NCBI GenBank assembly: GCA_038227045.1
Contig: JBBRQD010000013.1
Span: forward strand, 16,833 to 80,832
Length of the DNA: 64,000 bases
Direction of reading: 5' to 3'
From: JANXLS01 sp038227045
Lineage (GTDB): Bacteria; Planctomycetota; SZUA-567; H5-PLA8
Shown piece after piece: positions 38,301 through 46,925 of the stretch. Numbering within the stretch: position 1 is the stretch's first letter; each line of letters starts with the position of its first letter. Position numbers and translations under genes: made by a program. Below the pieces are notes generated by a model. That model made no database searches and was not told the origin of the DNA. It saw only the letters and a program-made list of their open reading frames with translations.

Positions 38301-38418
38301 GATCCGCGATCGGCATGGTTCCAGCCCCGATCACCTCTACCGGACCGGTTTTTTCGGCCTTCAGAACAACGCCTTTGATCGCTTCGGATCCGATATCGAT
38401 TCCCGCAGTCGTGCTCAT
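35347..38418 (-). CDS. pilM: PilM-PilN fusion protein with long disordered insert
   Basis: 1023 aa from ATG at 38418. Residues 1-242 and ~540-640 together make the actin-like PilM fold (GIDIGSEAIKGV phosphate-1 loop; VAVADIGADDLTVLICKNG phosphate-2; LYITGGGSKLKGLPEFM adenosine loop). Between them lie about 290 residues rich in Pro, Ala, Ser and Gly. Residues ~650-900 are PilN-like: FQLLPQSIKNRREFWARG, one membrane helix (~671-687), a coiled coil, then a ferredoxin-like part. The last ~115 residues are again Pro-rich repeats. PilM and PilN are normally separate and bind each other, so the fusion is functionally sensible. Recruits cytoplasmic ATPases to the inner-membrane platform. Confidence 0.88.
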   Translation of the reverse strand: MSTTAGIDIGSEAIKGVVLKAEKTGPVEVIGAGTMPIADLTRMAESPDRALAIGEKLRELVRSARLRAETRRVGASGGRTSIRYLQIPPVPPWRLEMLVKYEVEERAEEKEANCSDYHIMDVPESNGQYTVIIGMCRESYATELLGQAKSGGLGEIEIDLEALALYSAYYHGHGFDADKTVAVADIGADDLTVLICKNGALYYARTLLGGGRRFTQNLADDLKLDWSEADDLKKTTAEIVFDAPPAAGSTTARPRLQRTGATLSLPRSSMPGKPGASNVVPGIQTPDAAGSSGVNPSGAPARSGIVPVPSAGAVAPAGGSEESRRARVPDGPKMNVRPSPTPGSPAGSQIKPAVPLAAPSGQSPAGAPQPAPGPASSAVAPSPAQSQKLPAAMVMIPSDYSAPSLEELELDTTPSAPLKVVRTPAASAASAAPVPVAPKPVPVAAAAPAALDDFELQPIDDEKKDAPNSAGLKPSPLTATQYVAPPVPQASVDLMPVNDGAKSASENAAPSGGASQEIADLSASSSGTPALNDDKDRRKRQTTAALVREAAVLCAAVENVMLNAKQQAKQPQMKLDRLYITGGGSKLKGLPEFMGRRLRVEVQMLEPLRNLSLARLSPAAAEALRGEQHTLGVALGLALSDLRKGSFNFQLLPQSIKNRREFWARGAYHYYAAGAAALALGLLVYTPYRNTDALNENFTRADEAFKLARTQNDAVKKQEKENNELRHRLKTITDNVQSGDYFLNLLAELKSKQRIQDDIYLTSISTTMPAVVMAEATTSEGGKPPEANKEPDSFLAQRRVYLRGFARGKQKESLIKPIQDFYDKLVPFPLDPDNPANLFKDIRPIWISKEDNLNGGLYLKEFVLEAYTAAAAKDATAKTDTTNPKNAGDKRNVKKDVPKTPVGKPIVPVNPPAVLPANPRANPFVPQAPVTPPLVPAVRQNQPQPGLVEQPIQDVQPARPAAQPINPVIPARPVIATPVPARPLIPAVPNNQPAVPEPKRKPVYVVPDEPAVAPEKVPKDAKQ

Positions 38419-38595
38419 GGAAACTCCCGTGCTTCGATGTCTGGCAACACGCACCGTCCGCCGCTTTAGTTCATACCGGTGAAAGGGGCTTTAGTAACTG
38501 AAAAGTAAGAGTGAAATTCGAGGGAAAACGCACATATGTGAACGCACTTTGGAATGTGTTTCTAAACACAAATTTCGCGGTCATGAACAGCAAGC

Positions 38596-39075
38596 TCAGG
38601 CGCGATCAAAGGCTTCTTTGAGCTTTTTATAATCAAGTTTGACCATTTTCCACATCGCTTCGGTCATGGCCTGTTTCTTTTTCTTGTTCTTGCTGGCTTG
38701 CCACTTTTCGATTTCGACGGGAAAGACCTGCCAACGGACGCCAAACTTGTCGATCAACCAGCCGCATTGCACGGGCTTTCCGCCGCCTCGGAGGAGTTTT
38801 TTCCAATAGGTGTCGATCTCGCGTTGGGTTTTGCACGGCAAGACTAAGGAGACGGACTCGTTGAACGGCACCTTGCTAAACCCGTTCAAAAGCATGATCC
38901 TTTGTCCCAGCACGGTGATGTCCATGGTCAGCACGGAGCCTTCCTTGACTCCCATGCGATTGGGGCCCCAATACCACGTTTTACCGATCTTGGTGCCTTT
39001 GAAGACGGATTTGTAGAATCTGGCCATGTCCGCGGCTTTGTCGTTGGACCAGAGGGAGATGTAAATTTTAGGCAT
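38596..39075 (-). CDS. VOC-family (PhnB-like) protein
   Basis: 159 aa; AGGAGA before ATG at 39075. Resembles the PhnB / 3-demethylubiquinone methyltransferase-like branch of the vicinal-oxygen-chelate fold: YISLWSNDKAADMARFYKSVF, FNESVSLVLPCKTQREIDTYW and CGWLIDKFGVRWQVFP. The Lys-rich C-terminus is family-like. Members are rarely characterised. It sits between the secretin and PilM genes on the same strand, 27 bp behind the secretin, with no obvious functional link. Confidence 0.85.
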   Translation of the reverse strand: MPKIYISLWSNDKAADMARFYKSVFKGTKIGKTWYWGPNRMGVKEGSVLTMDITVLGQRIMLLNGFSKVPFNESVSLVLPCKTQREIDTYWKKLLRGGGKPVQCGWLIDKFGVRWQVFPVEIEKWQASKNKKKKQAMTEAMWKMVKLDYKKLKEAFDRA

Positions 39076-39102
39076 GTGAAGTTCTCCTGCAAGGGATTTC
39101 GC

Positions 39103-41811
39103 TCACTTCAGCGGTACGAGCTCCCCCGCCGTGCTGGAAGCCGGCGTTTTCGCCGTAACCGGCGCATCGATTTCTTCTTCACGCGGCACCGCCCAGCCAT
39201 TGACGGGGCGGGCGGATGCGATTTTACGGGCGGAATTGGCGAGGCGTTCCATGCGCTCCTGGTTCGACAGGGCCGTCACGCGTTCGCCGCGTTCGATTGT
39301 GACCGAATTGCGTTGCGCTGCGCCCATTTCGACCGTTTGCGCATACGCCTTCGCGGGGTTGTTGGACAACGGAACTACTTTGCGCGTGTCGCCGTTTTGC
39401 GAGGTGGGGCCGACACCGCTTTCAAATGGCGCCGGACAGTAGCTCTGCGAATACGGCTGCCGGATCGGGAACGTGTCGTTCACCTGCCCCGGCGCCTTGT
39501 TCGAACTGCCTTCGCGGATGTCCACTTCGTCAATCGCCGGCTTCGTGTAGTACGACCGACCGCTGGGCGCAATGATGCTCGCTTCGACGATGATCATCAA
39601 ATTGCTCTTCTGTTTAGTTTTGTCGAGCGATTTGAACAGGTTGCCCAGCACCGGAATCTTGCTCAGACCCGGGATGCTGCGGTTCTGCGTTTCGGTGCGG
39701 TTGCGGATCAATCCGCCGATGATGCAGTAACCGTTGTCTTCCAAAACCACGTCCGTTTCCAGGCTGGTCTGATCAATCGTCGGGCGCTGAATCGTCGGCG
39801 GGTTTGCGGCGTTCGTCGTGGAGTTGATCGCGAACGTCTGGAATTGTGAAATGTTCTGCCCCTGCGCCAGCGAATCGATAATCGGATTGAGATGCAGGTT
39901 GATCGTCTTCAAATCGCGGCCGATGGACGGCGTGACAGTCAGCGTGAAGCCGATGTTTTCTTCGTCGAACTCCGGAATGAAGCCCGACGTGCTCTGAATC
40001 GCCGTGCCGACGCCGGCCGTCGTCGTGCTTTGAATCGGGCGCAGATCGGTGATGTACGAGAAGTGCGTCGTGACGTCGATGACGGCCTCTTTATTGTTGA
40101 TCGCCAGCACCTGCGGCGCGGAGAGAATCTTGGTCTTGTCGCTGGTCTCCAGCGCGGCGATCGTGAGCTGGTATGCCGGATCCGTCTTGCGGCCAACTAG
40201 GCTCAGCACCGTTGCGCCGGGTGTTCCCGCAGTCGTGAACACGCCGTTTCCGGCCGAGAGCGTAAACCCATTCGTCGGATCCTTTGAAGTGCTCGATGGC
40301 GTTTTTCCGTCGGGACGGAACAATGTTCCCACACGGCTGGACAAGCTGTTGATGTTCGCGCCCAGCGACAGTTCGCTGTTCCATTGAATGTCCAGGAAGC
40401 GTGTCTTGATCAGGCATTGGATCGCCGGCTGATCGAAGAAGTCGAGGAATTGAGAGACGCGTTCGTGGCCTTGCGGCGTGGTCAGAACGATCAGCAAATT
40501 GGACTGCCGGTCGATCTGATAATCCGAGCCCTCGGGCAGAACGTACGGGGACTTGGTATCCTTCATCCATTTCAATACGGTTTCAAGATACGTCGGTTCC
40601 TGCTGCTGGCCGTTTTGGCCGCCCTGGCCCCCCTGTTGTCCGCGGTTGCCGCCACCTTGCTGCTGTCCGCCGCCTCGTCCGGAGCGCCCATTCGTTCCAC
40701 TACCGCCTCGGCCTCCTCCTCCGCCCCCACCGCCCCCACCGCCGCCGCCACCGCCACCACCGGCATTGGCGACGGTGCTGACCAGGCCGTAGTGCAACGG
40801 ATATACGCGCGGAAACATGATTTTCTTCAAATCGGTCTCGGAACTTGCGGTAATCCAGATCGAGTCTTCGGTGATGTTATAGGTGATGCCGTCGTTGTTG
40901 CGGACGATGTATTCGAGAATCTCACGCAGCTTCAAATCGTTGACGTGCATGGTGATCGTTTTGCCGTCCAGCGCCGCGGGGTCGGCAATGATGTTCACAC
41001 CGGTCAAGTCGTAGAGCGTGTTCATCACGAAGTCGAGATCGGCTTTTTGGAACGACGCGGTAATCGGCTGCTCGAGCGCTTCGGCGATCTTTCGGCGCCG
41101 GTAAATGCTGGGATCGTCGTTGCGCGTGGCCAGGTGCGGCCGCTCGGTCGGAATCTTGGGGAGCGGCGCAGCCGCTTCTTCGTCGCTTTGCAGGATGCGG
41201 CTGCGATCGATGCGGTCGCGGGCGAATTCGGCGATTTTCTCGTCTTTCGCGTCGAGATGGCCGCGCGCATTTCGGCGCATTTCGGCGGCTTCCACGCTCG
41301 ATGGGTCGGAGCGGATGACGTCTTCGGCGATGTTAAACGCCCGATGGTAGTCTTTTTCCTTGTACGCGCGCTTCGCGTCTCTCAAATTCGCTTGGGATTG
41401 AGAGACCAGCGTGCGATGTTCCTCAGCGGCTTCGCGAAATTTTTCAGACGACTCCGTCAGCGGCGGGCGCTTTCCGGGAAGCACCAGGTTGTCGTTGCTT
41501 CCATCGCGCGGCGACTTATAGCCTTCCGACGTCGCCATGTTGCCGTCGGCCGGTTCGGGAATTTTCCCGGAATCGGCGTCCTTCGATTTCGCCACCGGAT
41601 CGTCCAGCCAATACTTCGTGCGCGGACGCGCGCCTTTGTTCAAGTCGGGTTTGACATCCACCTTGCCATCGCCGGGCAATACCGGGGCGGTCGGATCTGC
41701 TTCGCCTCCAAATGCGTGTGAACCGATCATGACCAAACAAGGCACGATGGCTTGCAGGACGATGGTGCGGAAAGATGTGTGGCGCGGTTGACGCGCGCAG
41801 TGGGTGTTCAT
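39103..41811 (-). CDS. Secretin (PilQ/GspD family) with glycine-rich insert
   Basis: 902 aa; ATG at 41811 is preferred over the TTG one codon earlier; GGGGGGAC upstream. Signal peptide (IVLQAIVPCLVMIGSHAFGG), a linker, a TPR-like helical pair (~125-190), an N0/STN domain (~245-325: ITASFQKADLDFVMNTLYDL), then an N1-type domain split by a Gly-rich loop (350-403, 17 Gly in a row, then Gln/Gly). The C-terminal secretin barrel follows (LSAPQVLAINNKEAVIDV; LEDNGYCIIGGLIRNRTETQNRSIPGLSKIPVLGNLFKS). The barrel signature VPxLGxIPxLGxLF is well kept. Outer-membrane channel for a pilus or type II-like secretion system with the downstream PilM/N, PilO- and PilP-like genes. Confidence 0.93.
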   Translation of the reverse strand: MNTHCARQPRHTSFRTIVLQAIVPCLVMIGSHAFGGEADPTAPVLPGDGKVDVKPDLNKGARPRTKYWLDDPVAKSKDADSGKIPEPADGNMATSEGYKSPRDGSNDNLVLPGKRPPLTESSEKFREAAEEHRTLVSQSQANLRDAKRAYKEKDYHRAFNIAEDVIRSDPSSVEAAEMRRNARGHLDAKDEKIAEFARDRIDRSRILQSDEEAAAPLPKIPTERPHLATRNDDPSIYRRRKIAEALEQPITASFQKADLDFVMNTLYDLTGVNIIADPAALDGKTITMHVNDLKLREILEYIVRNNDGITYNITEDSIWITASSETDLKKIMFPRVYPLHYGLVSTVANAGGGGGGGGGGGGGGGGGRGGSGTNGRSGRGGGQQQGGGNRGQQGGQGGQNGQQQEPTYLETVLKWMKDTKSPYVLPEGSDYQIDRQSNLLIVLTTPQGHERVSQFLDFFDQPAIQCLIKTRFLDIQWNSELSLGANINSLSSRVGTLFRPDGKTPSSTSKDPTNGFTLSAGNGVFTTAGTPGATVLSLVGRKTDPAYQLTIAALETSDKTKILSAPQVLAINNKEAVIDVTTHFSYITDLRPIQSTTTAGVGTAIQSTSGFIPEFDEENIGFTLTVTPSIGRDLKTINLHLNPIIDSLAQGQNISQFQTFAINSTTNAANPPTIQRPTIDQTSLETDVVLEDNGYCIIGGLIRNRTETQNRSIPGLSKIPVLGNLFKSLDKTKQKSNLMIIVEASIIAPSGRSYYTKPAIDEVDIREGSSNKAPGQVNDTFPIRQPYSQSYCPAPFESGVGPTSQNGDTRKVVPLSNNPAKAYAQTVEMGAAQRNSVTIERGERVTALSNQERMERLANSARKIASARPVNGWAVPREEEIDAPVTAKTPASSTAGELVPLK

Positions 41812-42226
41812 CAAAAAGTCCCCCCGGCACTTATTGACAACTCGTTAGATTGTCGACACGTACGAAAGCTGTTTTTTCCAACTGGCCCGGTATTTGGCTA
41901 GCACACGCGAAGCGCTCCGCCGGTCACATGCAACCACGCGCTTGCGATGCTTAAAATAAAGACAGATCAAGAGTTTAGTGTAACGCATTCCGGGCGCGAT
42001 AGCAAGAGGAATGCAGCCGCTTTGCCTTGCGCGAGTTGCTGTATCCAAATCCGGAAAATTCGCAGTTCAGGGTGCAGTCTCCCGCTGCTACAGCCGATAG
42101 ATTCTGTGTGTGGCACTGACCGGGGGATTGGTGTCACATATCGAGGAGCCGATGGGTCCGTCGTGTTGTCCAGGGATCTCGCGGCAATCTCCCATCGCCA
42201 TCCGATTAGCGGAGAGTATTTACGCC
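41812..42226. other. 415-bp divergent intergenic region
   Basis: Between the secretin gene (minus) and the GSA-type aminotransferase gene (plus). It must contain both promoters. I see no long palindrome, heptad array, RNA gene or convincing ORF, and no -35/-10 pair strong enough to name. Confidence 0.5.
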
Positions 42227-43756
42227 ATGAACATTGACTCGCAATCCGCTTCGGCCACGCTCACCGCGTCCACCGGGTCGCATTCTTCATTCAGCAACGC
42301 CGAAACGTCCCAGCCCTGCATGCCCAAGCGCCAGCGCTCCATTTCGGAAAAGGGCGCAACGCCGGACGCCGACACCCTCGCCCGCGCGCAAACCGCGCTG
42401 GAGCGGGAATTTATCCGTCACTGCCCGCGATCCGCGCAACTGTACGCCCGCGCGCTGCAAGTTTTCCCCGGCGGCGTGACACACGATAACCGCCGCGTGC
42501 TCGGCCACAGTCTCTACATCAACAAAGCCCGCGGCGCGCGCAAGGTCGACGTCGATGGCAACGAGTACATCGATTTCTGGATGGGCCATGGCGCGCTGAT
42601 CAATGGTCACAATCACAATGACGTCGTCGAGGCCGTGCATCTCTCCGCTATGGACGTGATGCACCCTGGCGCCTGTCACGAACGCGAAATCGTCTGGGCC
42701 GAATTGGTCAAGGAAACGATTCCCAGTGCCGAGCGCGTGCGCTTCACCGCTTCCGGCAGCGAGGCGACCGCGCTGGCATTCAGACTCGCCCGTGCGATGC
42801 ACGGCAAACCCGTCTTGATCAAATTTGAAGGCCACTTCCACGGCTGGCTGGACCACGCCGTCAACGGCGTCGACCTGCCCTACGACACGCCGTTCAGCGC
42901 GGGCGTGCCCGGCGCCGTTCGCGATTTAACGCTCGTGCTTCCGCCGCGCGATTTGAACCGCGTCGAAGATACGCTGAAGAACCGCAAAGACATCGCCGGC
43001 ATTATCATCGAACCGACCGGCGCGTCCGGCGGATCGGTGCCGGTCAAACCCGAATTCCTCAAAGGTCTGCGCACGCTGGCGGACAAATACAACGTCGCGT
43101 TGATTTTCGACGAAGTCATCACCGGATTCCGGCTGGCTCCCGGCGGCGCGCAAGCGCGCTTCGGAGTCATGCCGGACCTGACCTGTCTCGCTAAAATTCT
43201 GGCTGGCGGCATGCCCGGCGGTGCAGTCTGCGGATCGAAGGCGTACTTCGCAAAGATGGATTTCACCACCGATGCCAAGCACGACCGGGTCAATCGCGTC
43301 ACGCACTACGGCACATTCAATGGAAATCCCGTTTCGGCCGCGGCGGGCATTGCCACGATCAAAGCGGTGCGCGCGGACGGCGGAGAAGTCTGCAAGCACG
43401 CCGAAGCCTTTACCGAAAGTTTGCGCAACGCCTTGAATACGCTCTTCCGCGTGCAGAATGTGCCTTGGGCCGTGTACAGCAACGGATCCGTTTTCCACAT
43501 CCTCACGTCCGATCCGGAAACAGGCATCGCGCTGCGCGACCGCAAACTCGACGCCACCGACGCCGACCCGCGCATGCTCAAGCAAAAGGGCTCGCTCGAC
43601 GGCATCCTGCGCCGCGCGCTGCTGCTGCACGGAGTCGACATTCCGCAGGGACGCCAAGCCTGGACCAGCGCCATTCACACACCGCTCGAAGTGCGCGAAA
43701 CAATGGAAGCGTTCGGGCTTGCCATCGAACGTCTTAGAACACTCAAATGTCTCTAA
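42227..43756 (+). CDS. Class III aminotransferase, glutamate-1-semialdehyde aminomutase-like
   Basis: About 509 aa from ATG at 42227; ATG at 42320 is an alternative, since the first ~60 residues are low-complexity and not family-like. PLP enzyme. Seen: PGGVTHDNR, DVDGNEYIDFWMGHGALINGH, FTASGSEATALAFRLARA, KFEGHFHGWLD, IIIEPTGASGG, ALIFDEVITGFR and CLAKILAGGMPGGAV, with Schiff-base lysine K323. GSA aminomutases are ~430 aa and have GGGMPIGAFGG at the last site; this one diverges, so it may be a GSA-like aminotransferase with another substrate. A convergent palindrome follows. Confidence 0.85.
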   Translation: MNIDSQSASATLTASTGSHSSFSNAETSQPCMPKRQRSISEKGATPDADTLARAQTALEREFIRHCPRSAQLYARALQVFPGGVTHDNRRVLGHSLYINKARGARKVDVDGNEYIDFWMGHGALINGHNHNDVVEAVHLSAMDVMHPGACHEREIVWAELVKETIPSAERVRFTASGSEATALAFRLARAMHGKPVLIKFEGHFHGWLDHAVNGVDLPYDTPFSAGVPGAVRDLTLVLPPRDLNRVEDTLKNRKDIAGIIIEPTGASGGSVPVKPEFLKGLRTLADKYNVALIFDEVITGFRLAPGGAQARFGVMPDLTCLAKILAGGMPGGAVCGSKAYFAKMDFTTDAKHDRVNRVTHYGTFNGNPVSAAAGIATIKAVRADGGEVCKHAEAFTESLRNALNTLFRVQNVPWAVYSNGSVFHILTSDPETGIALRDRKLDATDADPRMLKQKGSLDGILRRALLLHGVDIPQGRQAWTSAIHTPLEVRETMEAFGLAIERLRTLKCL

Positions 43757-43816
43757 AAAACGGTTTCAAGTTTCAGGTTCAACATTGGAAGCAACCTGAA
43801 ACCTGAAACCCGTTTT
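43757..43816. repeat. Inverted heptad arrays between GSA-type aminotransferase and DUF1844 genes
   Basis: Left arm 43757-43779 (AAAACGGTTTCAAGTTTCAG...), right arm 43793-43816, a near-perfect mirror (ACCTGAA units, period 7). It begins at one stop codon and ends at the other. A and T runs at the outer edges could make it a weak bidirectional terminator. Confidence 0.85.
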
Positions 43817-44417
43817 AACGCAACGCTCCGCCCGGCCCCGGGCGCATCGCGCCTTTCTGCGCCGCTTGCGCGGCCATTTGCCGCTGAAGTTCCTGCGCGA
43901 TCGTCGCGAAATGTGTCTTTAAATCGTGCAACACGCTCGTCAGAGCCTTTTGCTCGGTTTCGTTGAGATTGCCATTCGTCTTCGCCAGAATGACGGCGAG
44001 CAATTCGATCGTGTAGCGCGCGCCTTGCAGATCCATCTCCGCCTGCCCGGTGTACGGGTTCTCCAATTCGCCCATTTGCATCAGCGCCTGCTGCGCGAGA
44101 CCATCGATGAAATTCAAAAAGATTTTCGTCTGCTGCTGTTCAATCGGCGAGAGTTGTTTGGCCGGAGGCACCGCGTCACCGGGCGTCGCGGAGGCGGAAT
44201 CGTCAGGCGCCGCGCCGCCTGCTTCCGCTGCCACTGCGGGTGCATCGGTCGGAGCGGCGTGAGCCGCGGCCGGGCGAGGACTGGCCGCCGCACGAGCGGC
44301 TTCGCGCTCTTTCCGCGCTTCTTCTTTCCAGCTATCGTCCACTTTCTTCGGCGAAAACTTGAAAGCGGGAATGTCCTCTTTCTTCTCGTCGGACTTTTTT
44401 TCGTTTGGGTCGGCCAT
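43815..44417 (-). CDS. DUF1844 domain protein
   Basis: 200 aa. The N-terminus is Lys/Asp/Glu-rich with PAFKFSPKKVDDSWKEEARKE, then an Ala/Pro/Thr-rich low-complexity linker (~40-90). The C-terminal DUF1844 helical domain follows: FLNFIDGLAQQALMQMGELENP, ARYTIELLAVILAKTNGNLNETE, LTSVLHDLKTHFATI. The domain is common in PVC-group and Acidobacteria-like genomes and has no assigned function. Monocistronic here. Confidence 0.88.
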   Translation of the reverse strand: MADPNEKKSDEKKEDIPAFKFSPKKVDDSWKEEARKEREAARAAASPRPAAAHAAPTDAPAVAAEAGGAAPDDSASATPGDAVPPAKQLSPIEQQQTKIFLNFIDGLAQQALMQMGELENPYTGQAEMDLQGARYTIELLAVILAKTNGNLNETEQKALTSVLHDLKTHFATIAQELQRQMAAQAAQKGAMRPGPGGALR

Positions 44418-44509
44418 CGCGTCGTTCCTCTAATGAGTTCGCTGCTGCGGTTCCATTTCAGGATACTCGAAGCAACTCAATAATGGAAGTGAGGCCGGCT
44501 CGCCGCATT

Positions 44510-45745
44510 TCATTTTTCCCATGTCAGGCACTGCAACTTAGTGCCGGTTCGCATGACGAGACGCGCGGGCGCAAGCGGCATCGGTGCGCTCCAGCATTCA
44601 GTTTTGTCGTCCGCCGCGGGATACTCCGCGAGCAATTTCATCGGCTCGTTTTTGATCTCGATGAACTTCAGCGTCCCATCATGAAGCCGGCCGATCAACA
44701 CGTTCCCCCACGCCACAAGCGCGCAGTATTGCGCGTCCGTCTCCAGAGACGACAGTGTTTTTCCGTTTGCCGGATCGAGGCTCAAAATCTTCTGCCCGTC
44801 AAACATGTAGATCCGGCCGTTGGCAAAGATGGGCGTTGACAGATTTCCACCCAACTCCAGGTGCCACGCTTCCTCGCACTTTGCCGCGCCAGGAAATACC
44901 TTCAGCGCGACAGTCGCTTCGTGACTCGTGAGCAGCACGCGGTTCTCGCCGATTGGCACGGGCATCGCCGAGTTGCCGTCGCCGCCACCTTTCAATTCAA
45001 ACGTGAATGCGGGAACGTATTTCTCGCCATCTTTTCTTAAAACAATTAGTTCGTTGAACAACAGCGTCGCCACGTGCGGCTTGCCATCCAACACAAGCGG
45101 CATGAAGGAACTGTAGCCGGGCGCGGAAGTGGGCAATTCCCATGCGGTTGTGCCGTCGCTCATTTTCAACGCCAGCGCCTTGCCCGTTTCCTTGTTGCCA
45201 ATGGGCAGCAGCAGATTCGTTTCATCCCGAATCGGCGACGCCGCGACGCCGTATTGCTGGCGAAATCCTCCGGCTTTCCATTCGGCGGGAAGATCGCGCT
45301 TCCACCGAATCTCACCGGTTTTGGAATCGAGTTTGAACACAGCGCCGGTCAGCGAATGAACGAACAGCGATCCGGGAATGCCGCAATCGGGTGTGGGCGC
45401 GGGATCGTGTGTCTGCGGCTCGCTGATCTCCGAAAGTTTCGCTTTCCAGAGCATTTTGCCCGTTGGCGCATCGAACGCACTGACAAATTCCTGCGTTTCC
45501 GAACGGTGCTGCACATACACCGTTGCGCCGTCGCAGACCGGAGACGAGAATCCAATGCCCACCGGAGTCTGCCAGACAACCGTCAATTTCTTCGGCCACG
45601 CGGCGGGTTCTTGAAACGCCGAGCGCTCAATGCCGTCGTGCCGCGCGCCGCGCCAACCGTTCCACGGAGACTCTGCGTTCTCCGCGTGGCACAACGACGC
45701 CGACGCGCACACGATCAGGGTCAGGAAAAGGGAATTGGGATTCAT
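44510..45745 (-). CDS. Exported PQQ-repeat beta-propeller protein
   Basis: 411 aa from ATG at 45745; the TTG further up is unlikely. Signal peptide MNPNSLFLTLIVCASASLCHA. Then WNGWRGARHDGI, the usual opening (WPxWRGPxxDG) of the planctomycete-type outer-membrane PQQ-like proteins, and blades such as VSAFDAPTGKMLWKAKLSE, VFKLDSKTGEIRWKRDLP and ILSLDPANGKTLSSL. No cofactor residues of PQQ dehydrogenases are evident, so it is probably a structural or binding propeller. Divergent from the ABC permease genes. Confidence 0.9.
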   Translation of the reverse strand: MNPNSLFLTLIVCASASLCHAENAESPWNGWRGARHDGIERSAFQEPAAWPKKLTVVWQTPVGIGFSSPVCDGATVYVQHRSETQEFVSAFDAPTGKMLWKAKLSEISEPQTHDPAPTPDCGIPGSLFVHSLTGAVFKLDSKTGEIRWKRDLPAEWKAGGFRQQYGVAASPIRDETNLLLPIGNKETGKALALKMSDGTTAWELPTSAPGYSSFMPLVLDGKPHVATLLFNELIVLRKDGEKYVPAFTFELKGGGDGNSAMPVPIGENRVLLTSHEATVALKVFPGAAKCEEAWHLELGGNLSTPIFANGRIYMFDGQKILSLDPANGKTLSSLETDAQYCALVAWGNVLIGRLHDGTLKFIEIKNEPMKLLAEYPAADDKTECWSAPMPLAPARLVMRTGTKLQCLTWEK

Positions 45746-45854
45746 GTTCGATTCGCTCAAAAGGTGGCTTGCGCGCCGTCAATCCGCTCCGGTAGAGTCT
45801 TGCGGACAACTATCGAATACACTGCACTGCACGTTTTGGGATTTAGAGGTAAGC

Positions 45855-46925
45855 ATGGCGGAGTTGGAATTGAACGGTGCCGCGCGCGGCTGGCGCAGGC
45901 TCGCGTGGCCGCTGATGCTGGCGCTCGGCACGGCCACCGTACTCGCGTTGGCAATCGTATTGATCGGGCAAAATCCAGAACTGGCGTTTTCGGAATTCGT
46001 GTCGGGATCGGTGGGATCGTTGACGGGGCTGGGCGGCACCGCGGCGCGCGCGACGATTTTGATTTTTTTTGCGCTCGGGATCGCCTTGAGTTTTCGCGCG
46101 GGACTAATCAATATTGGCGCCGAGGGTCAGGCGCGCGTTGGCGCGGCGGCGGCGGTGGCGCTGACGATGGGCGCGCAGGGCGCGCTCTTTTCGGCGCATC
46201 CGTGGCTGGGCATTTCGGCGATGCTGCTCGCGGGCGCGGCGGCCGGCGCGTTGTGGTCGCTGCTGGCAGGTGCGATGAAGCGCTGGCGCGGGGTGTCGGA
46301 AGTCGTCGCGACGCTGATGCTGAATTTCGTGGCCATCCAACTGGTTCGTTTCTTCGTCAGCAGTCACGATTGGCTTCAAGGCCGCGACACGGATCTGCAA
46401 CAAAACGAGTTGCCGGCGGCGCTGAAATTCTCAGGCTGGAGCGGAACGGATTTTCATTGGGGCGTGTTTCTCGCGATCCCCGCCGCGCTGGCGGCGCATG
46501 TGTTTTTATTTTACACGGCGGGCGGCATGCGCCTGCGGGCCATGGGTTTGAATCGCGGCGCGGCGCGCGCCTGCGGCGTGCCGTGCGACACGCTGACGCT
46601 GTGGGTCTTCGGGATATGCGGTGCGCTGGCCGGAATGGCCGGGGCGCTCGGTGTCATGGCGGTCGGAAAGCTGGGGACCGAACCGGCGTACTCCGAGTTC
46701 GGCTATATGGCGGTCTCGGTCGCGCTTGTCGCGGAATTGAAGCCGCTGCCCATCGTCGCCGTCGCGCTGATCTTTGCGGCGATGGACATGGGTTCGGGTT
46801 CGATGGAAGCCACCGCGGGCGTTCCGCACTGGATCGTATACGTGCTCAACGGACTGATGATTCTGGCGATGCTGGCGCGCGACGCGGGATCGAAAAATCT
46901 GCGCGTGAAAAGGATCGGCACATGA
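45855..46925 (+). CDS. ABC transporter permease, BMP/nucleoside type (subunit 1)
   Basis: 356 aa from ATG at 45855 with AGAGGTAAGC upstream; the frame is open far upstream over the divergent gene but that is not coding. About eight to nine membrane helices of the BPD_transp_2 fold; GIALSFRAGLINIGAEGQARVGA is the family block (family: FNIGxEGQ). Related permeases import nucleosides with a BMP lipoprotein and a double ATPase. Neither is present within the window. Overlaps subunit 2 by 4 bp (ATGA). Confidence 0.9.
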   Translation: MAELELNGAARGWRRLAWPLMLALGTATVLALAIVLIGQNPELAFSEFVSGSVGSLTGLGGTAARATILIFFALGIALSFRAGLINIGAEGQARVGAAAAVALTMGAQGALFSAHPWLGISAMLLAGAAAGALWSLLAGAMKRWRGVSEVVATLMLNFVAIQLVRFFVSSHDWLQGRDTDLQQNELPAALKFSGWSGTDFHWGVFLAIPAALAAHVFLFYTAGGMRLRAMGLNRGAARACGVPCDTLTLWVFGICGALAGMAGALGVMAVGKLGTEPAYSEFGYMAVSVALVAELKPLPIVAVALIFAAMDMGSGSMEATAGVPHWIVYVLNGLMILAMLARDAGSKNLRVKRIGT

